A stretch of 64,000 bases of DNA. It comes from Arenibacter hampyeongensis (lineage in GTDB: Bacteria > Bacteroidota > Bacteroidia > Flavobacteriales > Flavobacteriaceae). The translations under genes were made by a program, and so were the position numbers. The DNA is taken from positions 248,001-312,000 of the forward strand of contig NZ_PIOB01000003.1 in assembly GCF_002909255.1 (NCBI RefSeq), read 5' to 3'. Positions 25,799-35,124 of the stretch are shown in pieces. Below the pieces are notes generated by a model that was not told the DNA's origin, did not search any database, and saw only the letters and a list, made by a program, of their open reading frames with translations. Each line of letters starts with the position of its first letter. The stretch's first letter is position 1.

Positions 25799-26813
25799 TC
25801 ACAATCAATCCATTTGCCTTGGCATGTTTTATGGCTTGGTCACTATCCTCAACCAAAAGTACGGGTATAACCTTATATTCCTTAAACAAACCCCTTATCC
25901 TCAACATTTTCCTCCTATGCCTAACACTGCGTAAATAAATGGCTTTGATTCTATCGGGAAACATTCCTGCAATTTCCAAATAGATATCAGCATCCTTCTC
26001 CCCACTATCGCCAATAAGCACAAAGGAAAGTGCTGGATAGGTTTTAAGTATATTTAAAATTTCGTTTATTTTATGTGGACGATCGTCCGGCCCCTTTAGC
26101 TTGCTTCTTTTGAAAAATGCGCTAAGGCTCCTTAATAATATGGGCCCTTTTGGAAAGTTATTATTCCTTAAAAAAAACTCCAGATATAGATACAAATTCC
26201 ATGGACTGTTACTTACATAAAAAATAGGGTTCGATTTTTCTCCTGAAGTCCCTCTATGGAGCAGGTGATAAAACTCTGGCGCTCCTACCAAGGGAATCCT
26301 TCTTTCAGGGGTTTTTAGGATAGTGTTATACAACACCCGCCATTTCAACAAGGACACCATACCGGTTTGAAGAATAGTATCGTCGATATCACTAATAACC
26401 CCAAAATCTGATTCCGGAGAAGGAATCAACATTTCACCAGGAAATCGGTTTTCAAGTTGAATACTTCTCTTTAAGATTTTATTGGCATAGGATACTTCAA
26501 ACGCCAACCACCCCTCTTCATTACACATAGATTGCAGATCGGTTTTTCCTAAGGCCAGTAAAAAATAGCCTTCCGTATCAGTATGGAAGTCATGAATATC
26601 ACCATTGGGCAACTTCAATTTTAAAGCGCAATTCCCAATAACATCTGTCTCGAAGCGTTTCCAAGAATTGATTATAAGGTGAATGAAATTCTTTTTTGAT
26701 AGATCTATATTTTCATCCTCAAGGGCACGCCCCTTAATGTATAATTGCGTGTTGGAGCCATAGGTTTGGAAAACAATAATCTGTAAGGGGTCCCGCCTTC
26801 TAAATAATCCCAT
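25791..26813 (-). CDS. App1-like phosphatidate phosphatase (DUF2183) family protein
   Basis: A 340-residue protein with the App1 phosphatidate phosphatase catalytic domain of the HAD type. The DxDxT-type motif is SDIDDTI with D142, D144 and D145, and YVSNSPWNLY supplies a later conserved region. About 130 N-terminal residues form a beta-rich region preceding the catalytic part. In yeast App1 removes phosphate from phosphatidate; bacterial members are mostly uncharacterised. ATG 26813 was chosen; an upstream TTG at 26822 would overlap nothing but is less likely. The gene follows the MgtC/DUF4010 gene after 12 bases, so the two are probably co-transcribed. Confidence 0.85.
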   Translation of the reverse strand: MGLFRRRDPLQIIVFQTYGSNTQLYIKGRALEDENIDLSKKNFIHLIINSWKRFETDVIGNCALKLKLPNGDIHDFHTDTEGYFLLALGKTDLQSMCNEEGWLAFEVSYANKILKRSIQLENRFPGEMLIPSPESDFGVISDIDDTILQTGMVSLLKWRVLYNTILKTPERRIPLVGAPEFYHLLHRGTSGEKSNPIFYVSNSPWNLYLYLEFFLRNNNFPKGPILLRSLSAFFKRSKLKGPDDRPHKINEILNILKTYPALSFVLIGDSGEKDADIYLEIAGMFPDRIKAIYLRSVRHRRKMLRIRGLFKEYKVIPVLLVEDSDQAIKHAKANGLIVKK

Positions 26814-26825
26814 AGCAAACAAATT

Positions 26826-28082
26826 CTATGGCCATAGCCAAATTAAAAATATCCCGGCTGTAATGGCTATTCCAAAAGAAATTGCAATCCATCTCCCTAA
26901 CTGTTTACTTCCCAACACCCCTGCCATTACCCCTTTAAAAGCCAAATTGGACATTGAGGCCAGTAGGATAAGCCTCCAGCCTGTATTTGCATTCAATGAT
27001 TCGGTTTTAACAAGTTGTGACAAGGAAAGGGTAATGGCATCCACATCCGTTAATCCACTAATGATCGCCACTAGATATAAGGCTTCGTTGCCCAATTCTT
27101 CCTTGGCAAAAGCAACCGCCAACAAAATAGCCCCATATAGCAACCCAAATATCAAAGCACTTTTAAACTGGGCAGGGTTATCGGGCTCCGGCATCCTATC
27201 ATTTGAAGAGTCCTTATTTATACTGTAAAACATGCCCACACAAATTAGTGCCATGACCACAAATTCGATTATTAAAGGCAATAGCATTTCCGGAATTTTC
27301 TCAGGTACCACCACACTCACTTCTATCATTACCCTAGCCAAGGCAATTGCCGACGCCGTTGTAATTACAAAGGCCGCCATTTTGCTTATGGACACGGTAT
27401 CTGTAGTTTTTCGGGCATAACTTACCGTAGTTGCAGTACTGCTGATCAAACCGCCCAAAACACCATTGGAAATAATTCCAACTTTCTTCCCTACGAACTT
27501 ATAAATAAAATACCCTAAGACACTCAGCCCTACTATAAGGGTTATCATTAACCATATGTTCTGTGGATTTAGCACCTCGTACGGCCCATATGTTTTATTC
27601 GGAAGAATGGGCAACACAACCAATGAGATTCCAGCAAAGGTCATTATGGCAGCAAGATCCTTTTCCTGTAGTTTATCTATAAATCCATGCAGTCTTTCCT
27701 TAACATAAAGAAGAACTGCCATGGAAGTACCTATAATTACACCCAATACCCTGTCGCCCATTACCAAATAAGCCCCTATAGCAAACATCATCAAGGCGGC
27801 CACCTCCGTAGTCTGTCCAATGTCCGGGTTGGTAAATGCCTTTACTTTAATTAAATTGGCGGCTACCAAAAGGCTGGTAATGGCTATGCCAAGAACTGGC
27901 AAAATAAAGGGGTTTTGATAATCCCTACTTATGAATCCGGCCAATACGCCCAAAACCGCAATTAGGGTAAAAGTTCTTACCCCCGCCATTTCGCTATGGG
28001 CTTTTTGACGCTGCAGACCTACCAACAATCCCAATCCAAAAGCAATGCCCAAAGTAGTTAAATCGTGATAATCCATATACAT
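26826..28082 (-). CDS. MgtC/SapB and DUF4010 domain membrane protein
   Basis: A 418-residue integral membrane protein with about twelve hydrophobic segments. The N-terminal part (GIAFGLGLLVGLQRQK, then GVRTFTLIAVLGVLAG) matches the MgtC/SapB group; the C-terminal half matches DUF4010, with GLTDVDAITLSLSQL near residue 340. The transported or sensed substrate is unknown; MgtC proteins act in magnesium limitation and ATP synthase control in some pathogens, which should not be assumed here. Two in-frame ATGs (28082 and 28076) are possible starts. It is transcribed just before the App1-like gene. Confidence 0.85.
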   Translation of the reverse strand: MYMDYHDLTTLGIAFGLGLLVGLQRQKAHSEMAGVRTFTLIAVLGVLAGFISRDYQNPFILPVLGIAITSLLVAANLIKVKAFTNPDIGQTTEVAALMMFAIGAYLVMGDRVLGVIIGTSMAVLLYVKERLHGFIDKLQEKDLAAIMTFAGISLVVLPILPNKTYGPYEVLNPQNIWLMITLIVGLSVLGYFIYKFVGKKVGIISNGVLGGLISSTATTVSYARKTTDTVSISKMAAFVITTASAIALARVMIEVSVVVPEKIPEMLLPLIIEFVVMALICVGMFYSINKDSSNDRMPEPDNPAQFKSALIFGLLYGAILLAVAFAKEELGNEALYLVAIISGLTDVDAITLSLSQLVKTESLNANTGWRLILLASMSNLAFKGVMAGVLGSKQLGRWIAISFGIAITAGIFLIWLWP

Positions 28083-28107
28083 TAATAAGTTAACAACTCA
28101 AAAAAGT

Positions 28108-28132
28108 AAAAACCCCGTTAAACGGGGTTTTT
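28108..28132 (-). terminator. Strong terminator after the membrane pyrophosphatase gene
   Basis: Twelve-bp perfect stem AAAAACCCCGTT with its complement around a single central A (28120). With A-tracts on one side and T-tracts on the other it is symmetrical and can work in both directions. It lies 30 bases after the hppA stop codon. Confidence 0.88.
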
Positions 28133-28162
28133 AAGATAATACCAAAAAATAAATTATACAAC

Positions 28163-30577
28163 TTACTTATTAATCTCCACCTTTTCAATTACTACTTTTC
28201 TATCATTATTATCTGATTTTACAGTAGTATTTTCAAAAGCTTCCAATTGGGCCTTTACTTCTTCAGCTGTTCCTTTAAATGTTTTCTCTTCTTTTGTTGT
28301 CTCACCATTAACAGTTGTTGAATAGGTAATAACGGCTTGAGCCAACTCAGGAGCATTCACAGTCATTTCAATTTGCACTTCCTGCTCTGCCACTCCTGTC
28401 TCAGCGTGACCTCCCAATATAGGGGCAATTACCAATCCAATTAAACAGGTAAGTTTAATAAGTATGTTCATTGATGGACCAGAAGTATCCTTAAATGGAT
28501 CACCAACCGTATCTCCAGTTACCGCTGCTTTGTGGGCATCCGATCCCTTATAGGTCATTTCTCCATTAATTTCTACACCCGCTTCAAAAGATTTCTTGGC
28601 GTTATCCCAAGCACCACCTGCGTTATTTTGAAAAATAGCCCAAAGCACACCTGAAACCGTAACCCCTGCCATATAACCGCCAAGCATTTCGGCAATTAAC
28701 TGATTGTCGCTACCATAGACCAATTTCCCCAAAAGTACAATTGCAATAGGGAAGCCAATGGTCAGAATTCCCGGCAACATCATTTCACGAAGTGCAGCCT
28801 TGGTTGAAATATCGACACATTTTGCATAATCTGGTTTCCCAGTACCTTCCATAATTCCTGGAATTTCCTTGAATTGTCTACGCACTTCGTATACCATATC
28901 CATAGCCGCTTTACCCACTGAATTCATGGCCAATGCGGAAAAAACTACAGGAATCATACCTCCTACGAACAACATGGCCAGAACTGGCGCCTTAAAAATG
29001 TTAATTCCGTCGATACCCGTAAAGGTAACATAGGCTGCAAATAATGCTAACGAAGTCAAGGCTGCAGAGGCAATGGCAAATCCTTTTCCTGTTGCTGCCG
29101 TGGTGTTCCCAACGGAATCCAATATATCTGTACGTTCCCTTACAATAGGGTCTTGCTCACTCATTTCTGCAATACCGCCGGCATTATCAGAGATTGGCCC
29201 AAACGCATCAATGGCCAATTGCATGGCGGTAGTAGCCATCATTGCAGAAGCGGCCAATGCCACCCCATAAAAACCTGCAAAGGCATAGGAAGACCAAATT
29301 GCTGCTGCGAAAATTAGAACCGTTGGAAATGTAGAAATCATCCCCGTTGCCAAACCGGCAATAACATTGGTTCCTGCACCAGTACTTGATTTTTGCACGA
29401 TTGCCATAACTGGCTTTGTACCCAAACCTGTATAATATTCAGTAACCGAGGAAATAACCCCACCTACAACCAAGCCAATAACGGTTGCATAAAATACCCT
29501 TATTGAAGAAATATCTTTTAAACCTTCACCAAAAAACTCCATTTGCATGGTTTCCGGCAACATGTATTTTACCAACACAAAGCAGGCAATCAATGTTAAA
29601 CCTATAGATACCCAGTTTCCGATATTCAGAGCACCCTGCACCTCTTTTTCCTTGGCTTCGTTATTTTTTATTTTAACCAACATTGTACCAATAATGGAAA
29701 AAATAATTCCAAAACCAGCAATGGCCATAGGCAACAAAATTGGTCCAATACCACCAAAAGCATCTTGTATGGCTCCACCCATATCTTTAATAACATAATT
29801 ACCAAGTACCATAGCCGCCAAAACAGTAGCTACGTACGAACCAAATAAATCCGCACCCATACCTGCAACATCCCCAACATTGTCCCCAACGTTATCGGCA
29901 ATAGTGGCCGGGTTACGCGGGTCATCCTCAGGAATACCTGCCTCAACCTTGCCAACCAAATCCGCGCCAACATCAGCCGCCTTGGTATAGATACCTCCAC
30001 CAACTCTTGCAAACAAGGCTATGGATTCAGCGCCTAGGGAAAAGCCGGCCAAAGTTTCAAGGACAATAGTCATGTCCTCTGTAGAGGTCCAGGTACCGTT
30101 CATAAAGAATTGGAATAATAGTATAAAAGCGGTGGTTAAACCCAAAACGGCCAAACCTGCAACTCCAAGTCCCATTACAGTTCCACCACCGAAAGACACT
30201 TTTAATGCCTGGGGCAAACTTGTACGTGCCGCCTGTGTTGTCCTAACATTTGTTTTTGTAGCTATTTTCATCCCCATATTACCTGCCAATGCAGAAAAGA
30301 AAGCACCAAAAATAAAAGCTACTACAATTAGAATATGGGTAGTTGGTACTATAAAAGAAATTGCAGCCAATGCAACACTGGCCCCTATAACGAAGATGGT
30401 CAATAATTTGTATTCTGCTTTAAGAAATGCCAAGGCCCCTTCATAGATATAATCTGAAATTTCTTTCATTTTTCCGTCCCCAGCATTTTGTTTTAATACC
30501 CAAGACCTTTTTACCGCCATAAAAGCAAGACCTACCAATGCCATAATTATTGGCAAGTAAATAATTATTGATTCCAT
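28163..30577 (-). CDS. hppA: Membrane-bound ion-translocating pyrophosphatase with C-terminal extension
   Basis: An 804-residue integral membrane pyrophosphatase that couples PPi hydrolysis to export of H+ or Na+. The catalytic loops are visible: [38 protein letters not shown], and [17 protein letters not shown] near the C-terminus. [13 protein letters not shown] carries the alanine typical of the potassium-dependent class. The usual membrane core ends at about residue 720; 80 extra residues (about 725-804) form a charged, beta-rich tail ending [10 protein letters not shown]. Soluble pyrophosphatase is encoded immediately upstream. A -7 box (rc of 30610-30617) and the terminator at 28108-28132 make it a single-gene unit. 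Confidence 0.95.
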   Translation of the reverse strand: MESIIIYLPIIMALVGLAFMAVKRSWVLKQNAGDGKMKEISDYIYEGALAFLKAEYKLLTIFVIGASVALAAISFIVPTTHILIVVAFIFGAFFSALAGNMGMKIATKTNVRTTQAARTSLPQALKVSFGGGTVMGLGVAGLAVLGLTTAFILLFQFFMNGTWTSTEDMTIVLETLAGFSLGAESIALFARVGGGIYTKAADVGADLVGKVEAGIPEDDPRNPATIADNVGDNVGDVAGMGADLFGSYVATVLAAMVLGNYVIKDMGGAIQDAFGGIGPILLPMAIAGFGIIFSIIGTMLVKIKNNEAKEKEVQGALNIGNWVSIGLTLIACFVLVKYMLPETMQMEFFGEGLKDISSIRVFYATVIGLVVGGVISSVTEYYTGLGTKPVMAIVQKSSTGAGTNVIAGLATGMISTFPTVLIFAAAIWSSYAFAGFYGVALAASAMMATTAMQLAIDAFGPISDNAGGIAEMSEQDPIVRERTDILDSVGNTTAATGKGFAIASAALTSLALFAAYVTFTGIDGINIFKAPVLAMLFVGGMIPVVFSALAMNSVGKAAMDMVYEVRRQFKEIPGIMEGTGKPDYAKCVDISTKAALREMMLPGILTIGFPIAIVLLGKLVYGSDNQLIAEMLGGYMAGVTVSGVLWAIFQNNAGGAWDNAKKSFEAGVEINGEMTYKGSDAHKAAVTGDTVGDPFKDTSGPSMNILIKLTCLIGLVIAPILGGHAETGVAEQEVQIEMTVNAPELAQAVITYSTTVNGETTKEEKTFKGTAEEVKAQLEAFENTTVKSDNNDRKVVIEKVEINK

Positions 30578-30609
30578 TTGTTTGATTATTTGTTATATAA
30601 TTTGAGGGG

Positions 30610-30617
30610 CAAAAGTA
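30610..30617 (-). promoter_or_regulatory. -7 box of the hppA promoter
   Basis: TACTTTTG (rc of 30610-30617) fits the TAnnTTTG consensus and lies 33 bases upstream of the hppA ATG. The nearest TTG upstream is slightly too far (25 nt) to be sure of a -33 element. Confidence 0.45.
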
Positions 30618-30634
30618 GTAAAATATGGTAGAAT

Positions 30635-30670
30635 AAAAAAAGCAATATTACTTCCATAATATTGCTTTTT
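30635..30670 (-). terminator. Terminator after ppa
   Basis: Inverted repeat AAAAAGCAATATTA / TAATATTGCTTTTT with a six-base loop (30651-30656), 22 bases beyond the ppa stop codon. A T-run follows on the minus strand. It separates ppa from the hppA promoter. Confidence 0.8.
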
Positions 30671-30691
30671 AACTTTTTAAAAAATTAAGGA

Positions 30692-31222
30692 TTAATACTT
30701 TATACTTACATCTTGTTTTGGCACATCGCTATCCTTAAACCTTTGGATACATTTTGCTACAATTTCCATAGCCTCTTGTCGCTCGCCCCATCCGCCTACA
30801 TCAACTTTTTTCTTTTCCAAATCCTTATAAACCTTAAAGAAATGTTCTATTTCCTTTATTAAATGCGGATTTAGTTCGTTTAGATCATTGATTTTGTTCC
30901 AGACTGGATCAGATACCGGTACACAAATTACCTTTTCATCCGGTCCTTTTTCATCGGTCATATGAAAGACACCAATAGGCTTAACTTCCATAACACATCC
31001 AGGGAATGTTGCTTCCGTCACCAACACAAGCACATCCAATGGATCCCCATCCAGGGCCAGGGTTTCCGGTACAAAGCCATAGTCCGCAGGATACATCATG
31101 GACGAAAAAATCATCCTATCGTATCTTATCTTCTTTAAGGCAAAATCGTATTCATACTTATTTCTACTACCTTTTGGTATTTCGATCAATACATCGAACG
31201 ACGTAATATCTTCATTGCTCAT
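30692..31222 (-). CDS. ppa: Inorganic pyrophosphatase, soluble
   Basis: A 176-residue family I pyrophosphatase, the cytosolic enzyme that hydrolyses PPi to drive biosynthesis. Family residues include EIPKGSRNKYEYD near residue 13, YPADYGFVPETLALDGDPLDVLVL at about 43-66 with the metal-binding aspartates, and the KDLEKKKVDVGGW region near 130. Length is normal. It lies directly upstream of the membrane pyrophosphatase gene on the same strand but has its own terminator, so the two are likely separate units. Confidence 0.95.
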   Translation of the reverse strand: MSNEDITSFDVLIEIPKGSRNKYEYDFALKKIRYDRMIFSSMMYPADYGFVPETLALDGDPLDVLVLVTEATFPGCVMEVKPIGVFHMTDEKGPDEKVICVPVSDPVWNKINDLNELNPHLIKEIEHFFKVYKDLEKKKVDVGGWGERQEAMEIVAKCIQRFKDSDVPKQDVSIKY

Positions 31223-31291
31223 ATGGTTATCTTTAATCTTATAATTTTCTAAAATAACAAATTAATATCAGGTAGCGGTCAAATAAGTATA

Positions 31292-33787
31292 TTAGAAATG
31301 AAATCCGAAGGACCCGGTAACCCCAAAAGACCTTGCCCCAGGGTTTTCCAAGTAATTTCCCCTAAAGTTAAAATCTATCCTTAAAATCTTCAATATATTG
31401 CCGACCCCAACGGAATACTCCCAGTATATCTTATCATTTGGTGCTAACAACGGTATGTTTGCCGGGGCACTCAGGGCCTTATTTTCGTCTGAAAGTTCGC
31501 CCCAAACACCTCTTAGTCCAACGATCTCCCTTAAATTCCAATTTCTCATAAAGGGAATCCGAGAGAGAAACCTACCGTTAAAATTGTGTTCCAAATGGGC
31601 CGATACGTAGGTATCTGTTACAAATTCGTAAAAATCCAGATTGGAAAAGGTATTGTACACCGAGAAAAAGGTTTGGTTTCCAGGAATGGCATTTAGCAAT
31701 CCCAATGGTACCTCTCCATAAGTCTTACCAATCTCCACCGTACTGAGCAACCTTCCCAGACCTCCAACCTGCCACGGCTGGGTGTAGCTAAATTGAACCT
31801 TTTTAAAATCGAAATCACTATCCATGAAATTTTTAATTCCATTGGTATAGGACAAAAACAAGGTACTGTAATTGTCATTTACATCCCTTCTTTCCACCCC
31901 ATTGCCTATAGTCCTCTTTCCCGGAGTGTATATAAGAACGGTAGAAAGATCAAATTGATTTATTTCAGAGGAAATACCTGTAGGCGATGAAGGATCTATA
32001 TAATCCAGATTAAAAGCATTTGGCAAGGCTGAACCAAGTGTCCTGAATGACCCTCCTACACCAATCCTAAAATTGCGGACTGGCTCCAACTCCAAGTTAA
32101 ACGTGCTAAGATCTATATTGGTAAGCCTATCATTGGAACCCACTGTAAACACAGAGGAAGATGCAATACTTCTTCCCAGAACATCATTGGTGGACGTTAA
32201 ACTAATCCCAAGTTGCTCTATATCCCTCCGTTTGCCACCCGATATGATAAACCTGGATTTCTTATCTACTAACCATTTCCCGGAAATTCCATACTTAAAT
32301 TTATCGTCCCCAAAACCATAGGCAACGTATCCCTGAAGCCTCCATGGATCATTTTGTCCAAAATAGGTCCTTGCCCCTGCCCTAAGACGTACTCCTTCTG
32401 CTTCATTGTAACCAAAAACACTATATACATCCCCCAGATCTAAATTCCATTTATCGATCTCCACATAACCTGAACCCAGTATGCTCACAATATTATAATA
32501 GCTTTTAAATTTGGGAACTGTTTTTAAGGTATCCAACAATTTATAGATCCCTTTTTCATCGGCATTTAAGGACTCCAACCTATTGGATGCCCAAAAGTCA
32601 TCTTCCTTGTTCAGAACCAGAGGGTCGAAAGGATCTGTCTTGGCCCTGTAAAAGTCATTGGGTTTGGGCTGATCAAATTTATAGTCCCCGTAAACAGTAG
32701 TTCTTTTACCATATACCCCCCTTGAATTTTCTTTTTTATTAAAGCTGAAATCGGACAACATATAATCCCTGGTCAAAAGAAAAACGGAATCGTTGACCAC
32801 ATCAAACTCTTGTTCAATGTAGATCTCCTTTACCCAGTTAATATTGGCACTTTTGGTCACGGCCAAATTTATATTCTTCACCGCATAGGTAGTATCATTT
32901 ACCCAAAAATTCCCTTTAAATGTCAATTCGTTCTTTCTTCGAGGGTAGTAGATAATATTATAGCACCATTTATTATCTACATAGGCACTATCGGCCAAGA
33001 CATAATTATAGGTGTCCACCCCTGTTTTGGACAAGGGACTGGTAAAACTTTTATCGAAAAATTTTAAGTAATTATTATAGATATCGTAATCTGAATACAA
33101 ATCGGCTATAAATGCAATTATTGCCTGATTATTGTTAAAGCCAGAATTCTTGCTACCAAGAACATCTTCTTTGACCACTCCCGTTTCATTGTTGCCATAT
33201 ACCTTCGCAAAGGTTTCGTTCAAAAAAATTGGCAAGTAGGTCTTCCCCGTTATTCTGGACGTATCCAAATCATTAAACACAAATTCCAATCCCCTAAAAA
33301 CCCTGCTTTTCATAAGGGCACTATCTATAGTATTTAGGTCGAATTGTACCTTTTCGTATTTATCAAACTGATATTGTTTGAACATATGAACCCCATTTTT
33401 ACGTTTTTTGGCCCATATTTTTTTAAGGATATCTATAGCTGGATTATTTTTCTTGTCCGTTTTCCCAACATATACCACCACCTCGTCCAACTGTTCACTA
33501 GACTCCACCAATACAATATTCATATTATATGTGACTTTGGAGGAAAGCGTAATTTCCTTGGTTTCATAACCAATAAAAGACACTAATAAGGTAGCATAGG
33601 TATTATCGGATTCCATATAAAACCTACCATTATCATTGGTAATGGTCCCTTCGGAAGAATCTTTGAACAAAACGTTGGCAAATGAAACAGGCTCACCGGA
33701 CTCGTCCAACACTATACCACCAACCTTGGTCTGGGACAACGAGAATTGAGCGATAAACAAAAAAAGGATTAAGAGGATTCTTGTCAT
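31292..33787 (-). CDS. DUF5686 outer membrane protein with carboxypeptidase-regulatory-like domain
   Basis: An 831-residue exported protein. A signal peptide (residues 1-18, ending SLSQ) is followed by a CarboxypepD_reg-like domain at about 20-105 (GGIVLDESGEPVSFANV) and then the long DUF5686 region, which ends as a beta-barrel with the aromatic terminus VTGSFGFHF. This architecture is common in Bacteroidota and presumed to be an outer-membrane barrel; its function is unknown. It lies alone between ppa and pdhB, with 170 bases between its start codon and the pdhB stop. Confidence 0.85.
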   Translation of the reverse strand: MTRILLILFLFIAQFSLSQTKVGGIVLDESGEPVSFANVLFKDSSEGTITNDNGRFYMESDNTYATLLVSFIGYETKEITLSSKVTYNMNIVLVESSEQLDEVVVYVGKTDKKNNPAIDILKKIWAKKRKNGVHMFKQYQFDKYEKVQFDLNTIDSALMKSRVFRGLEFVFNDLDTSRITGKTYLPIFLNETFAKVYGNNETGVVKEDVLGSKNSGFNNNQAIIAFIADLYSDYDIYNNYLKFFDKSFTSPLSKTGVDTYNYVLADSAYVDNKWCYNIIYYPRRKNELTFKGNFWVNDTTYAVKNINLAVTKSANINWVKEIYIEQEFDVVNDSVFLLTRDYMLSDFSFNKKENSRGVYGKRTTVYGDYKFDQPKPNDFYRAKTDPFDPLVLNKEDDFWASNRLESLNADEKGIYKLLDTLKTVPKFKSYYNIVSILGSGYVEIDKWNLDLGDVYSVFGYNEAEGVRLRAGARTYFGQNDPWRLQGYVAYGFGDDKFKYGISGKWLVDKKSRFIISGGKRRDIEQLGISLTSTNDVLGRSIASSSVFTVGSNDRLTNIDLSTFNLELEPVRNFRIGVGGSFRTLGSALPNAFNLDYIDPSSPTGISSEINQFDLSTVLIYTPGKRTIGNGVERRDVNDNYSTLFLSYTNGIKNFMDSDFDFKKVQFSYTQPWQVGGLGRLLSTVEIGKTYGEVPLGLLNAIPGNQTFFSVYNTFSNLDFYEFVTDTYVSAHLEHNFNGRFLSRIPFMRNWNLREIVGLRGVWGELSDENKALSAPANIPLLAPNDKIYWEYSVGVGNILKILRIDFNFRGNYLENPGARSFGVTGSFGFHF

Positions 33788-33905
33788 TTTCTTAGATAAA
33801 AGGACTTATGTAAATATTGCATCATTCCTTTAAAATTGGGAATCAAACCTATAGACGCAACCTTAAGGCGATACTTACCCAAATAAATCAATTTATAATA
33901 TAAAA

Positions 33906-33932
33906 GCTTCGTCAACCCTAAGTCAACGAAGC
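33906..33932 (-). terminator. Terminator after pdhB
   Basis: On the minus strand GCTTCGTTGAC pairs with GTTGACGAAGC over 11 positions with two G-U pairs, loop TTAGG, followed by TTTTATATT. It lies 25 bases beyond the pdhB stop codon. Confidence 0.75.
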
Positions 33933-33957
33933 CAATACAATCTTTTTATGATATAAA

Positions 33958-34938
33958 TTATAATTTGTACAATACTTTCTTAACCGCTTTCACAACATCT
34001 TCATGGTTAGGCAACCATTCCGCCAATAGTACTGGGGAATATGGTGCTGGAGTATCTGCAGTGTTGATCCTTACAATTGGCGCATCCAAGTAATCAAATG
34101 CATTCGCCTGCACATGATACGTTATTTCAGTGGAAACATTGCCAAAAGGCCAAGCTTCCTCCAATATAACCAATCTATTGGTTTTCTTAACTGATTTTAG
34201 AATCGCCTCATAGTCCAATGGCTTAACAGTACGCAAATCAATAATTTCTACACTAATATTCTCCTTGGCCAATTCCTCGGCGGCCTTATCCGCTTCTTTA
34301 ATTATTTTACCAAATGAAACGATAGTAACATCTGTACCTTCCCTCCTTATATCGGCCACACCCAATGGGATGGTAAACTCACCTTCAGGAACTTCCCCCT
34401 TATCTCCATACATCTGTTCCGATTCCATAAATATCACGGGGTCATTATCGCGAATTGCAGATTTCAATAATCCTTTGGCATCTTTTGGATTTGAAGGAAC
34501 CACCACCTTTAGTCCAGGACAGTTGGCATACCAACTTTCAAAGGCTTGTGAATGTGTCGCTGCCAATTGGCCAGCAGAGGCGGTTGGACCACGAAAAACA
34601 ATGGGACAATTAAATTGCCCACCCGACATTTGTCTGATCTTAGCGGCGTTATTGATGATTTGATCTATCCCGACCAAAGCAAAATTAAAGGTCATAAACT
34701 CTATAATTGGTCTATTGCCAATCATAGCTGAACCCACACCTATACCAGAAAAACCAAGCTCGGATATTGGAGTATCTATCACCCTTTCCGGACCAAATTC
34801 CTCCAACATTCCCTTTGAAGCTTTATATGCTCCGTTATATTCAGCAACTTCCTCCCCCATTAAATAAATGGTCTCGTCCTTTCTCATCTCCTCGGACATT
34901 GCTTCTTGTATAGCCTCCCTAAACTGTAGTGTTTTCAT
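33958..34938 (-). CDS. pdhB: Pyruvate dehydrogenase E1 component, beta subunit
   Basis: A 326-residue transketolase-fold beta subunit of pyruvate dehydrogenase, which with the alpha subunit decarboxylates pyruvate using thiamine diphosphate. Typical stretches are the N-terminal TLQFREAIQEAMSEEM, LMGEEVAEYNGAYKASKG, the PISELGFSGIGVGSAM loop and FRGPTASAGQLAATHSQ. The C-terminal domain ends APYSPVLLAEWLPN. The alpha subunit and E2 genes are not in the window, so this is a stand-alone pdhB, as in other flavobacteria I know of. The gap to the divergent etfB contains a 26-bp palindrome. Confidence 0.92.
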   Translation of the reverse strand: MKTLQFREAIQEAMSEEMRKDETIYLMGEEVAEYNGAYKASKGMLEEFGPERVIDTPISELGFSGIGVGSAMIGNRPIIEFMTFNFALVGIDQIINNAAKIRQMSGGQFNCPIVFRGPTASAGQLAATHSQAFESWYANCPGLKVVVPSNPKDAKGLLKSAIRDNDPVIFMESEQMYGDKGEVPEGEFTIPLGVADIRREGTDVTIVSFGKIIKEADKAAEELAKENISVEIIDLRTVKPLDYEAILKSVKKTNRLVILEEAWPFGNVSTEITYHVQANAFDYLDAPIVRINTADTPAPYSPVLLAEWLPNHEDVVKAVKKVLYKL

Positions 34939-35037
34939 CTGTAAAATGGAATCTTTATGTTAAAATGCTAAAAGTGCAAGCAAAAGTAGGAAATAATATA
35001 TCAAATCTAAGATGTTAATAATTAAAAATACGTCAAA

Positions 35038-35063
35038 AATATACTATGCATGCATAGTATATT
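35038..35063. repeat. 26-bp perfect palindrome between pdhB and etfB
   Basis: A perfect loopless palindrome centred at 35050/35051; each half reads AATATACTATGCA toward the centre. It lies 99 bases from the pdhB start and 61 from the etfB start, on a divergent promoter region. Loopless symmetry suits a dimeric regulator rather than a terminator. The binding protein is unknown. Confidence 0.7.
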
Positions 35064-35124
35064 AAAAAATTATTCAGTATATTAGCCACCATTTCTTATT
35101 TAAAGGTCAACAAAATATTAATAT

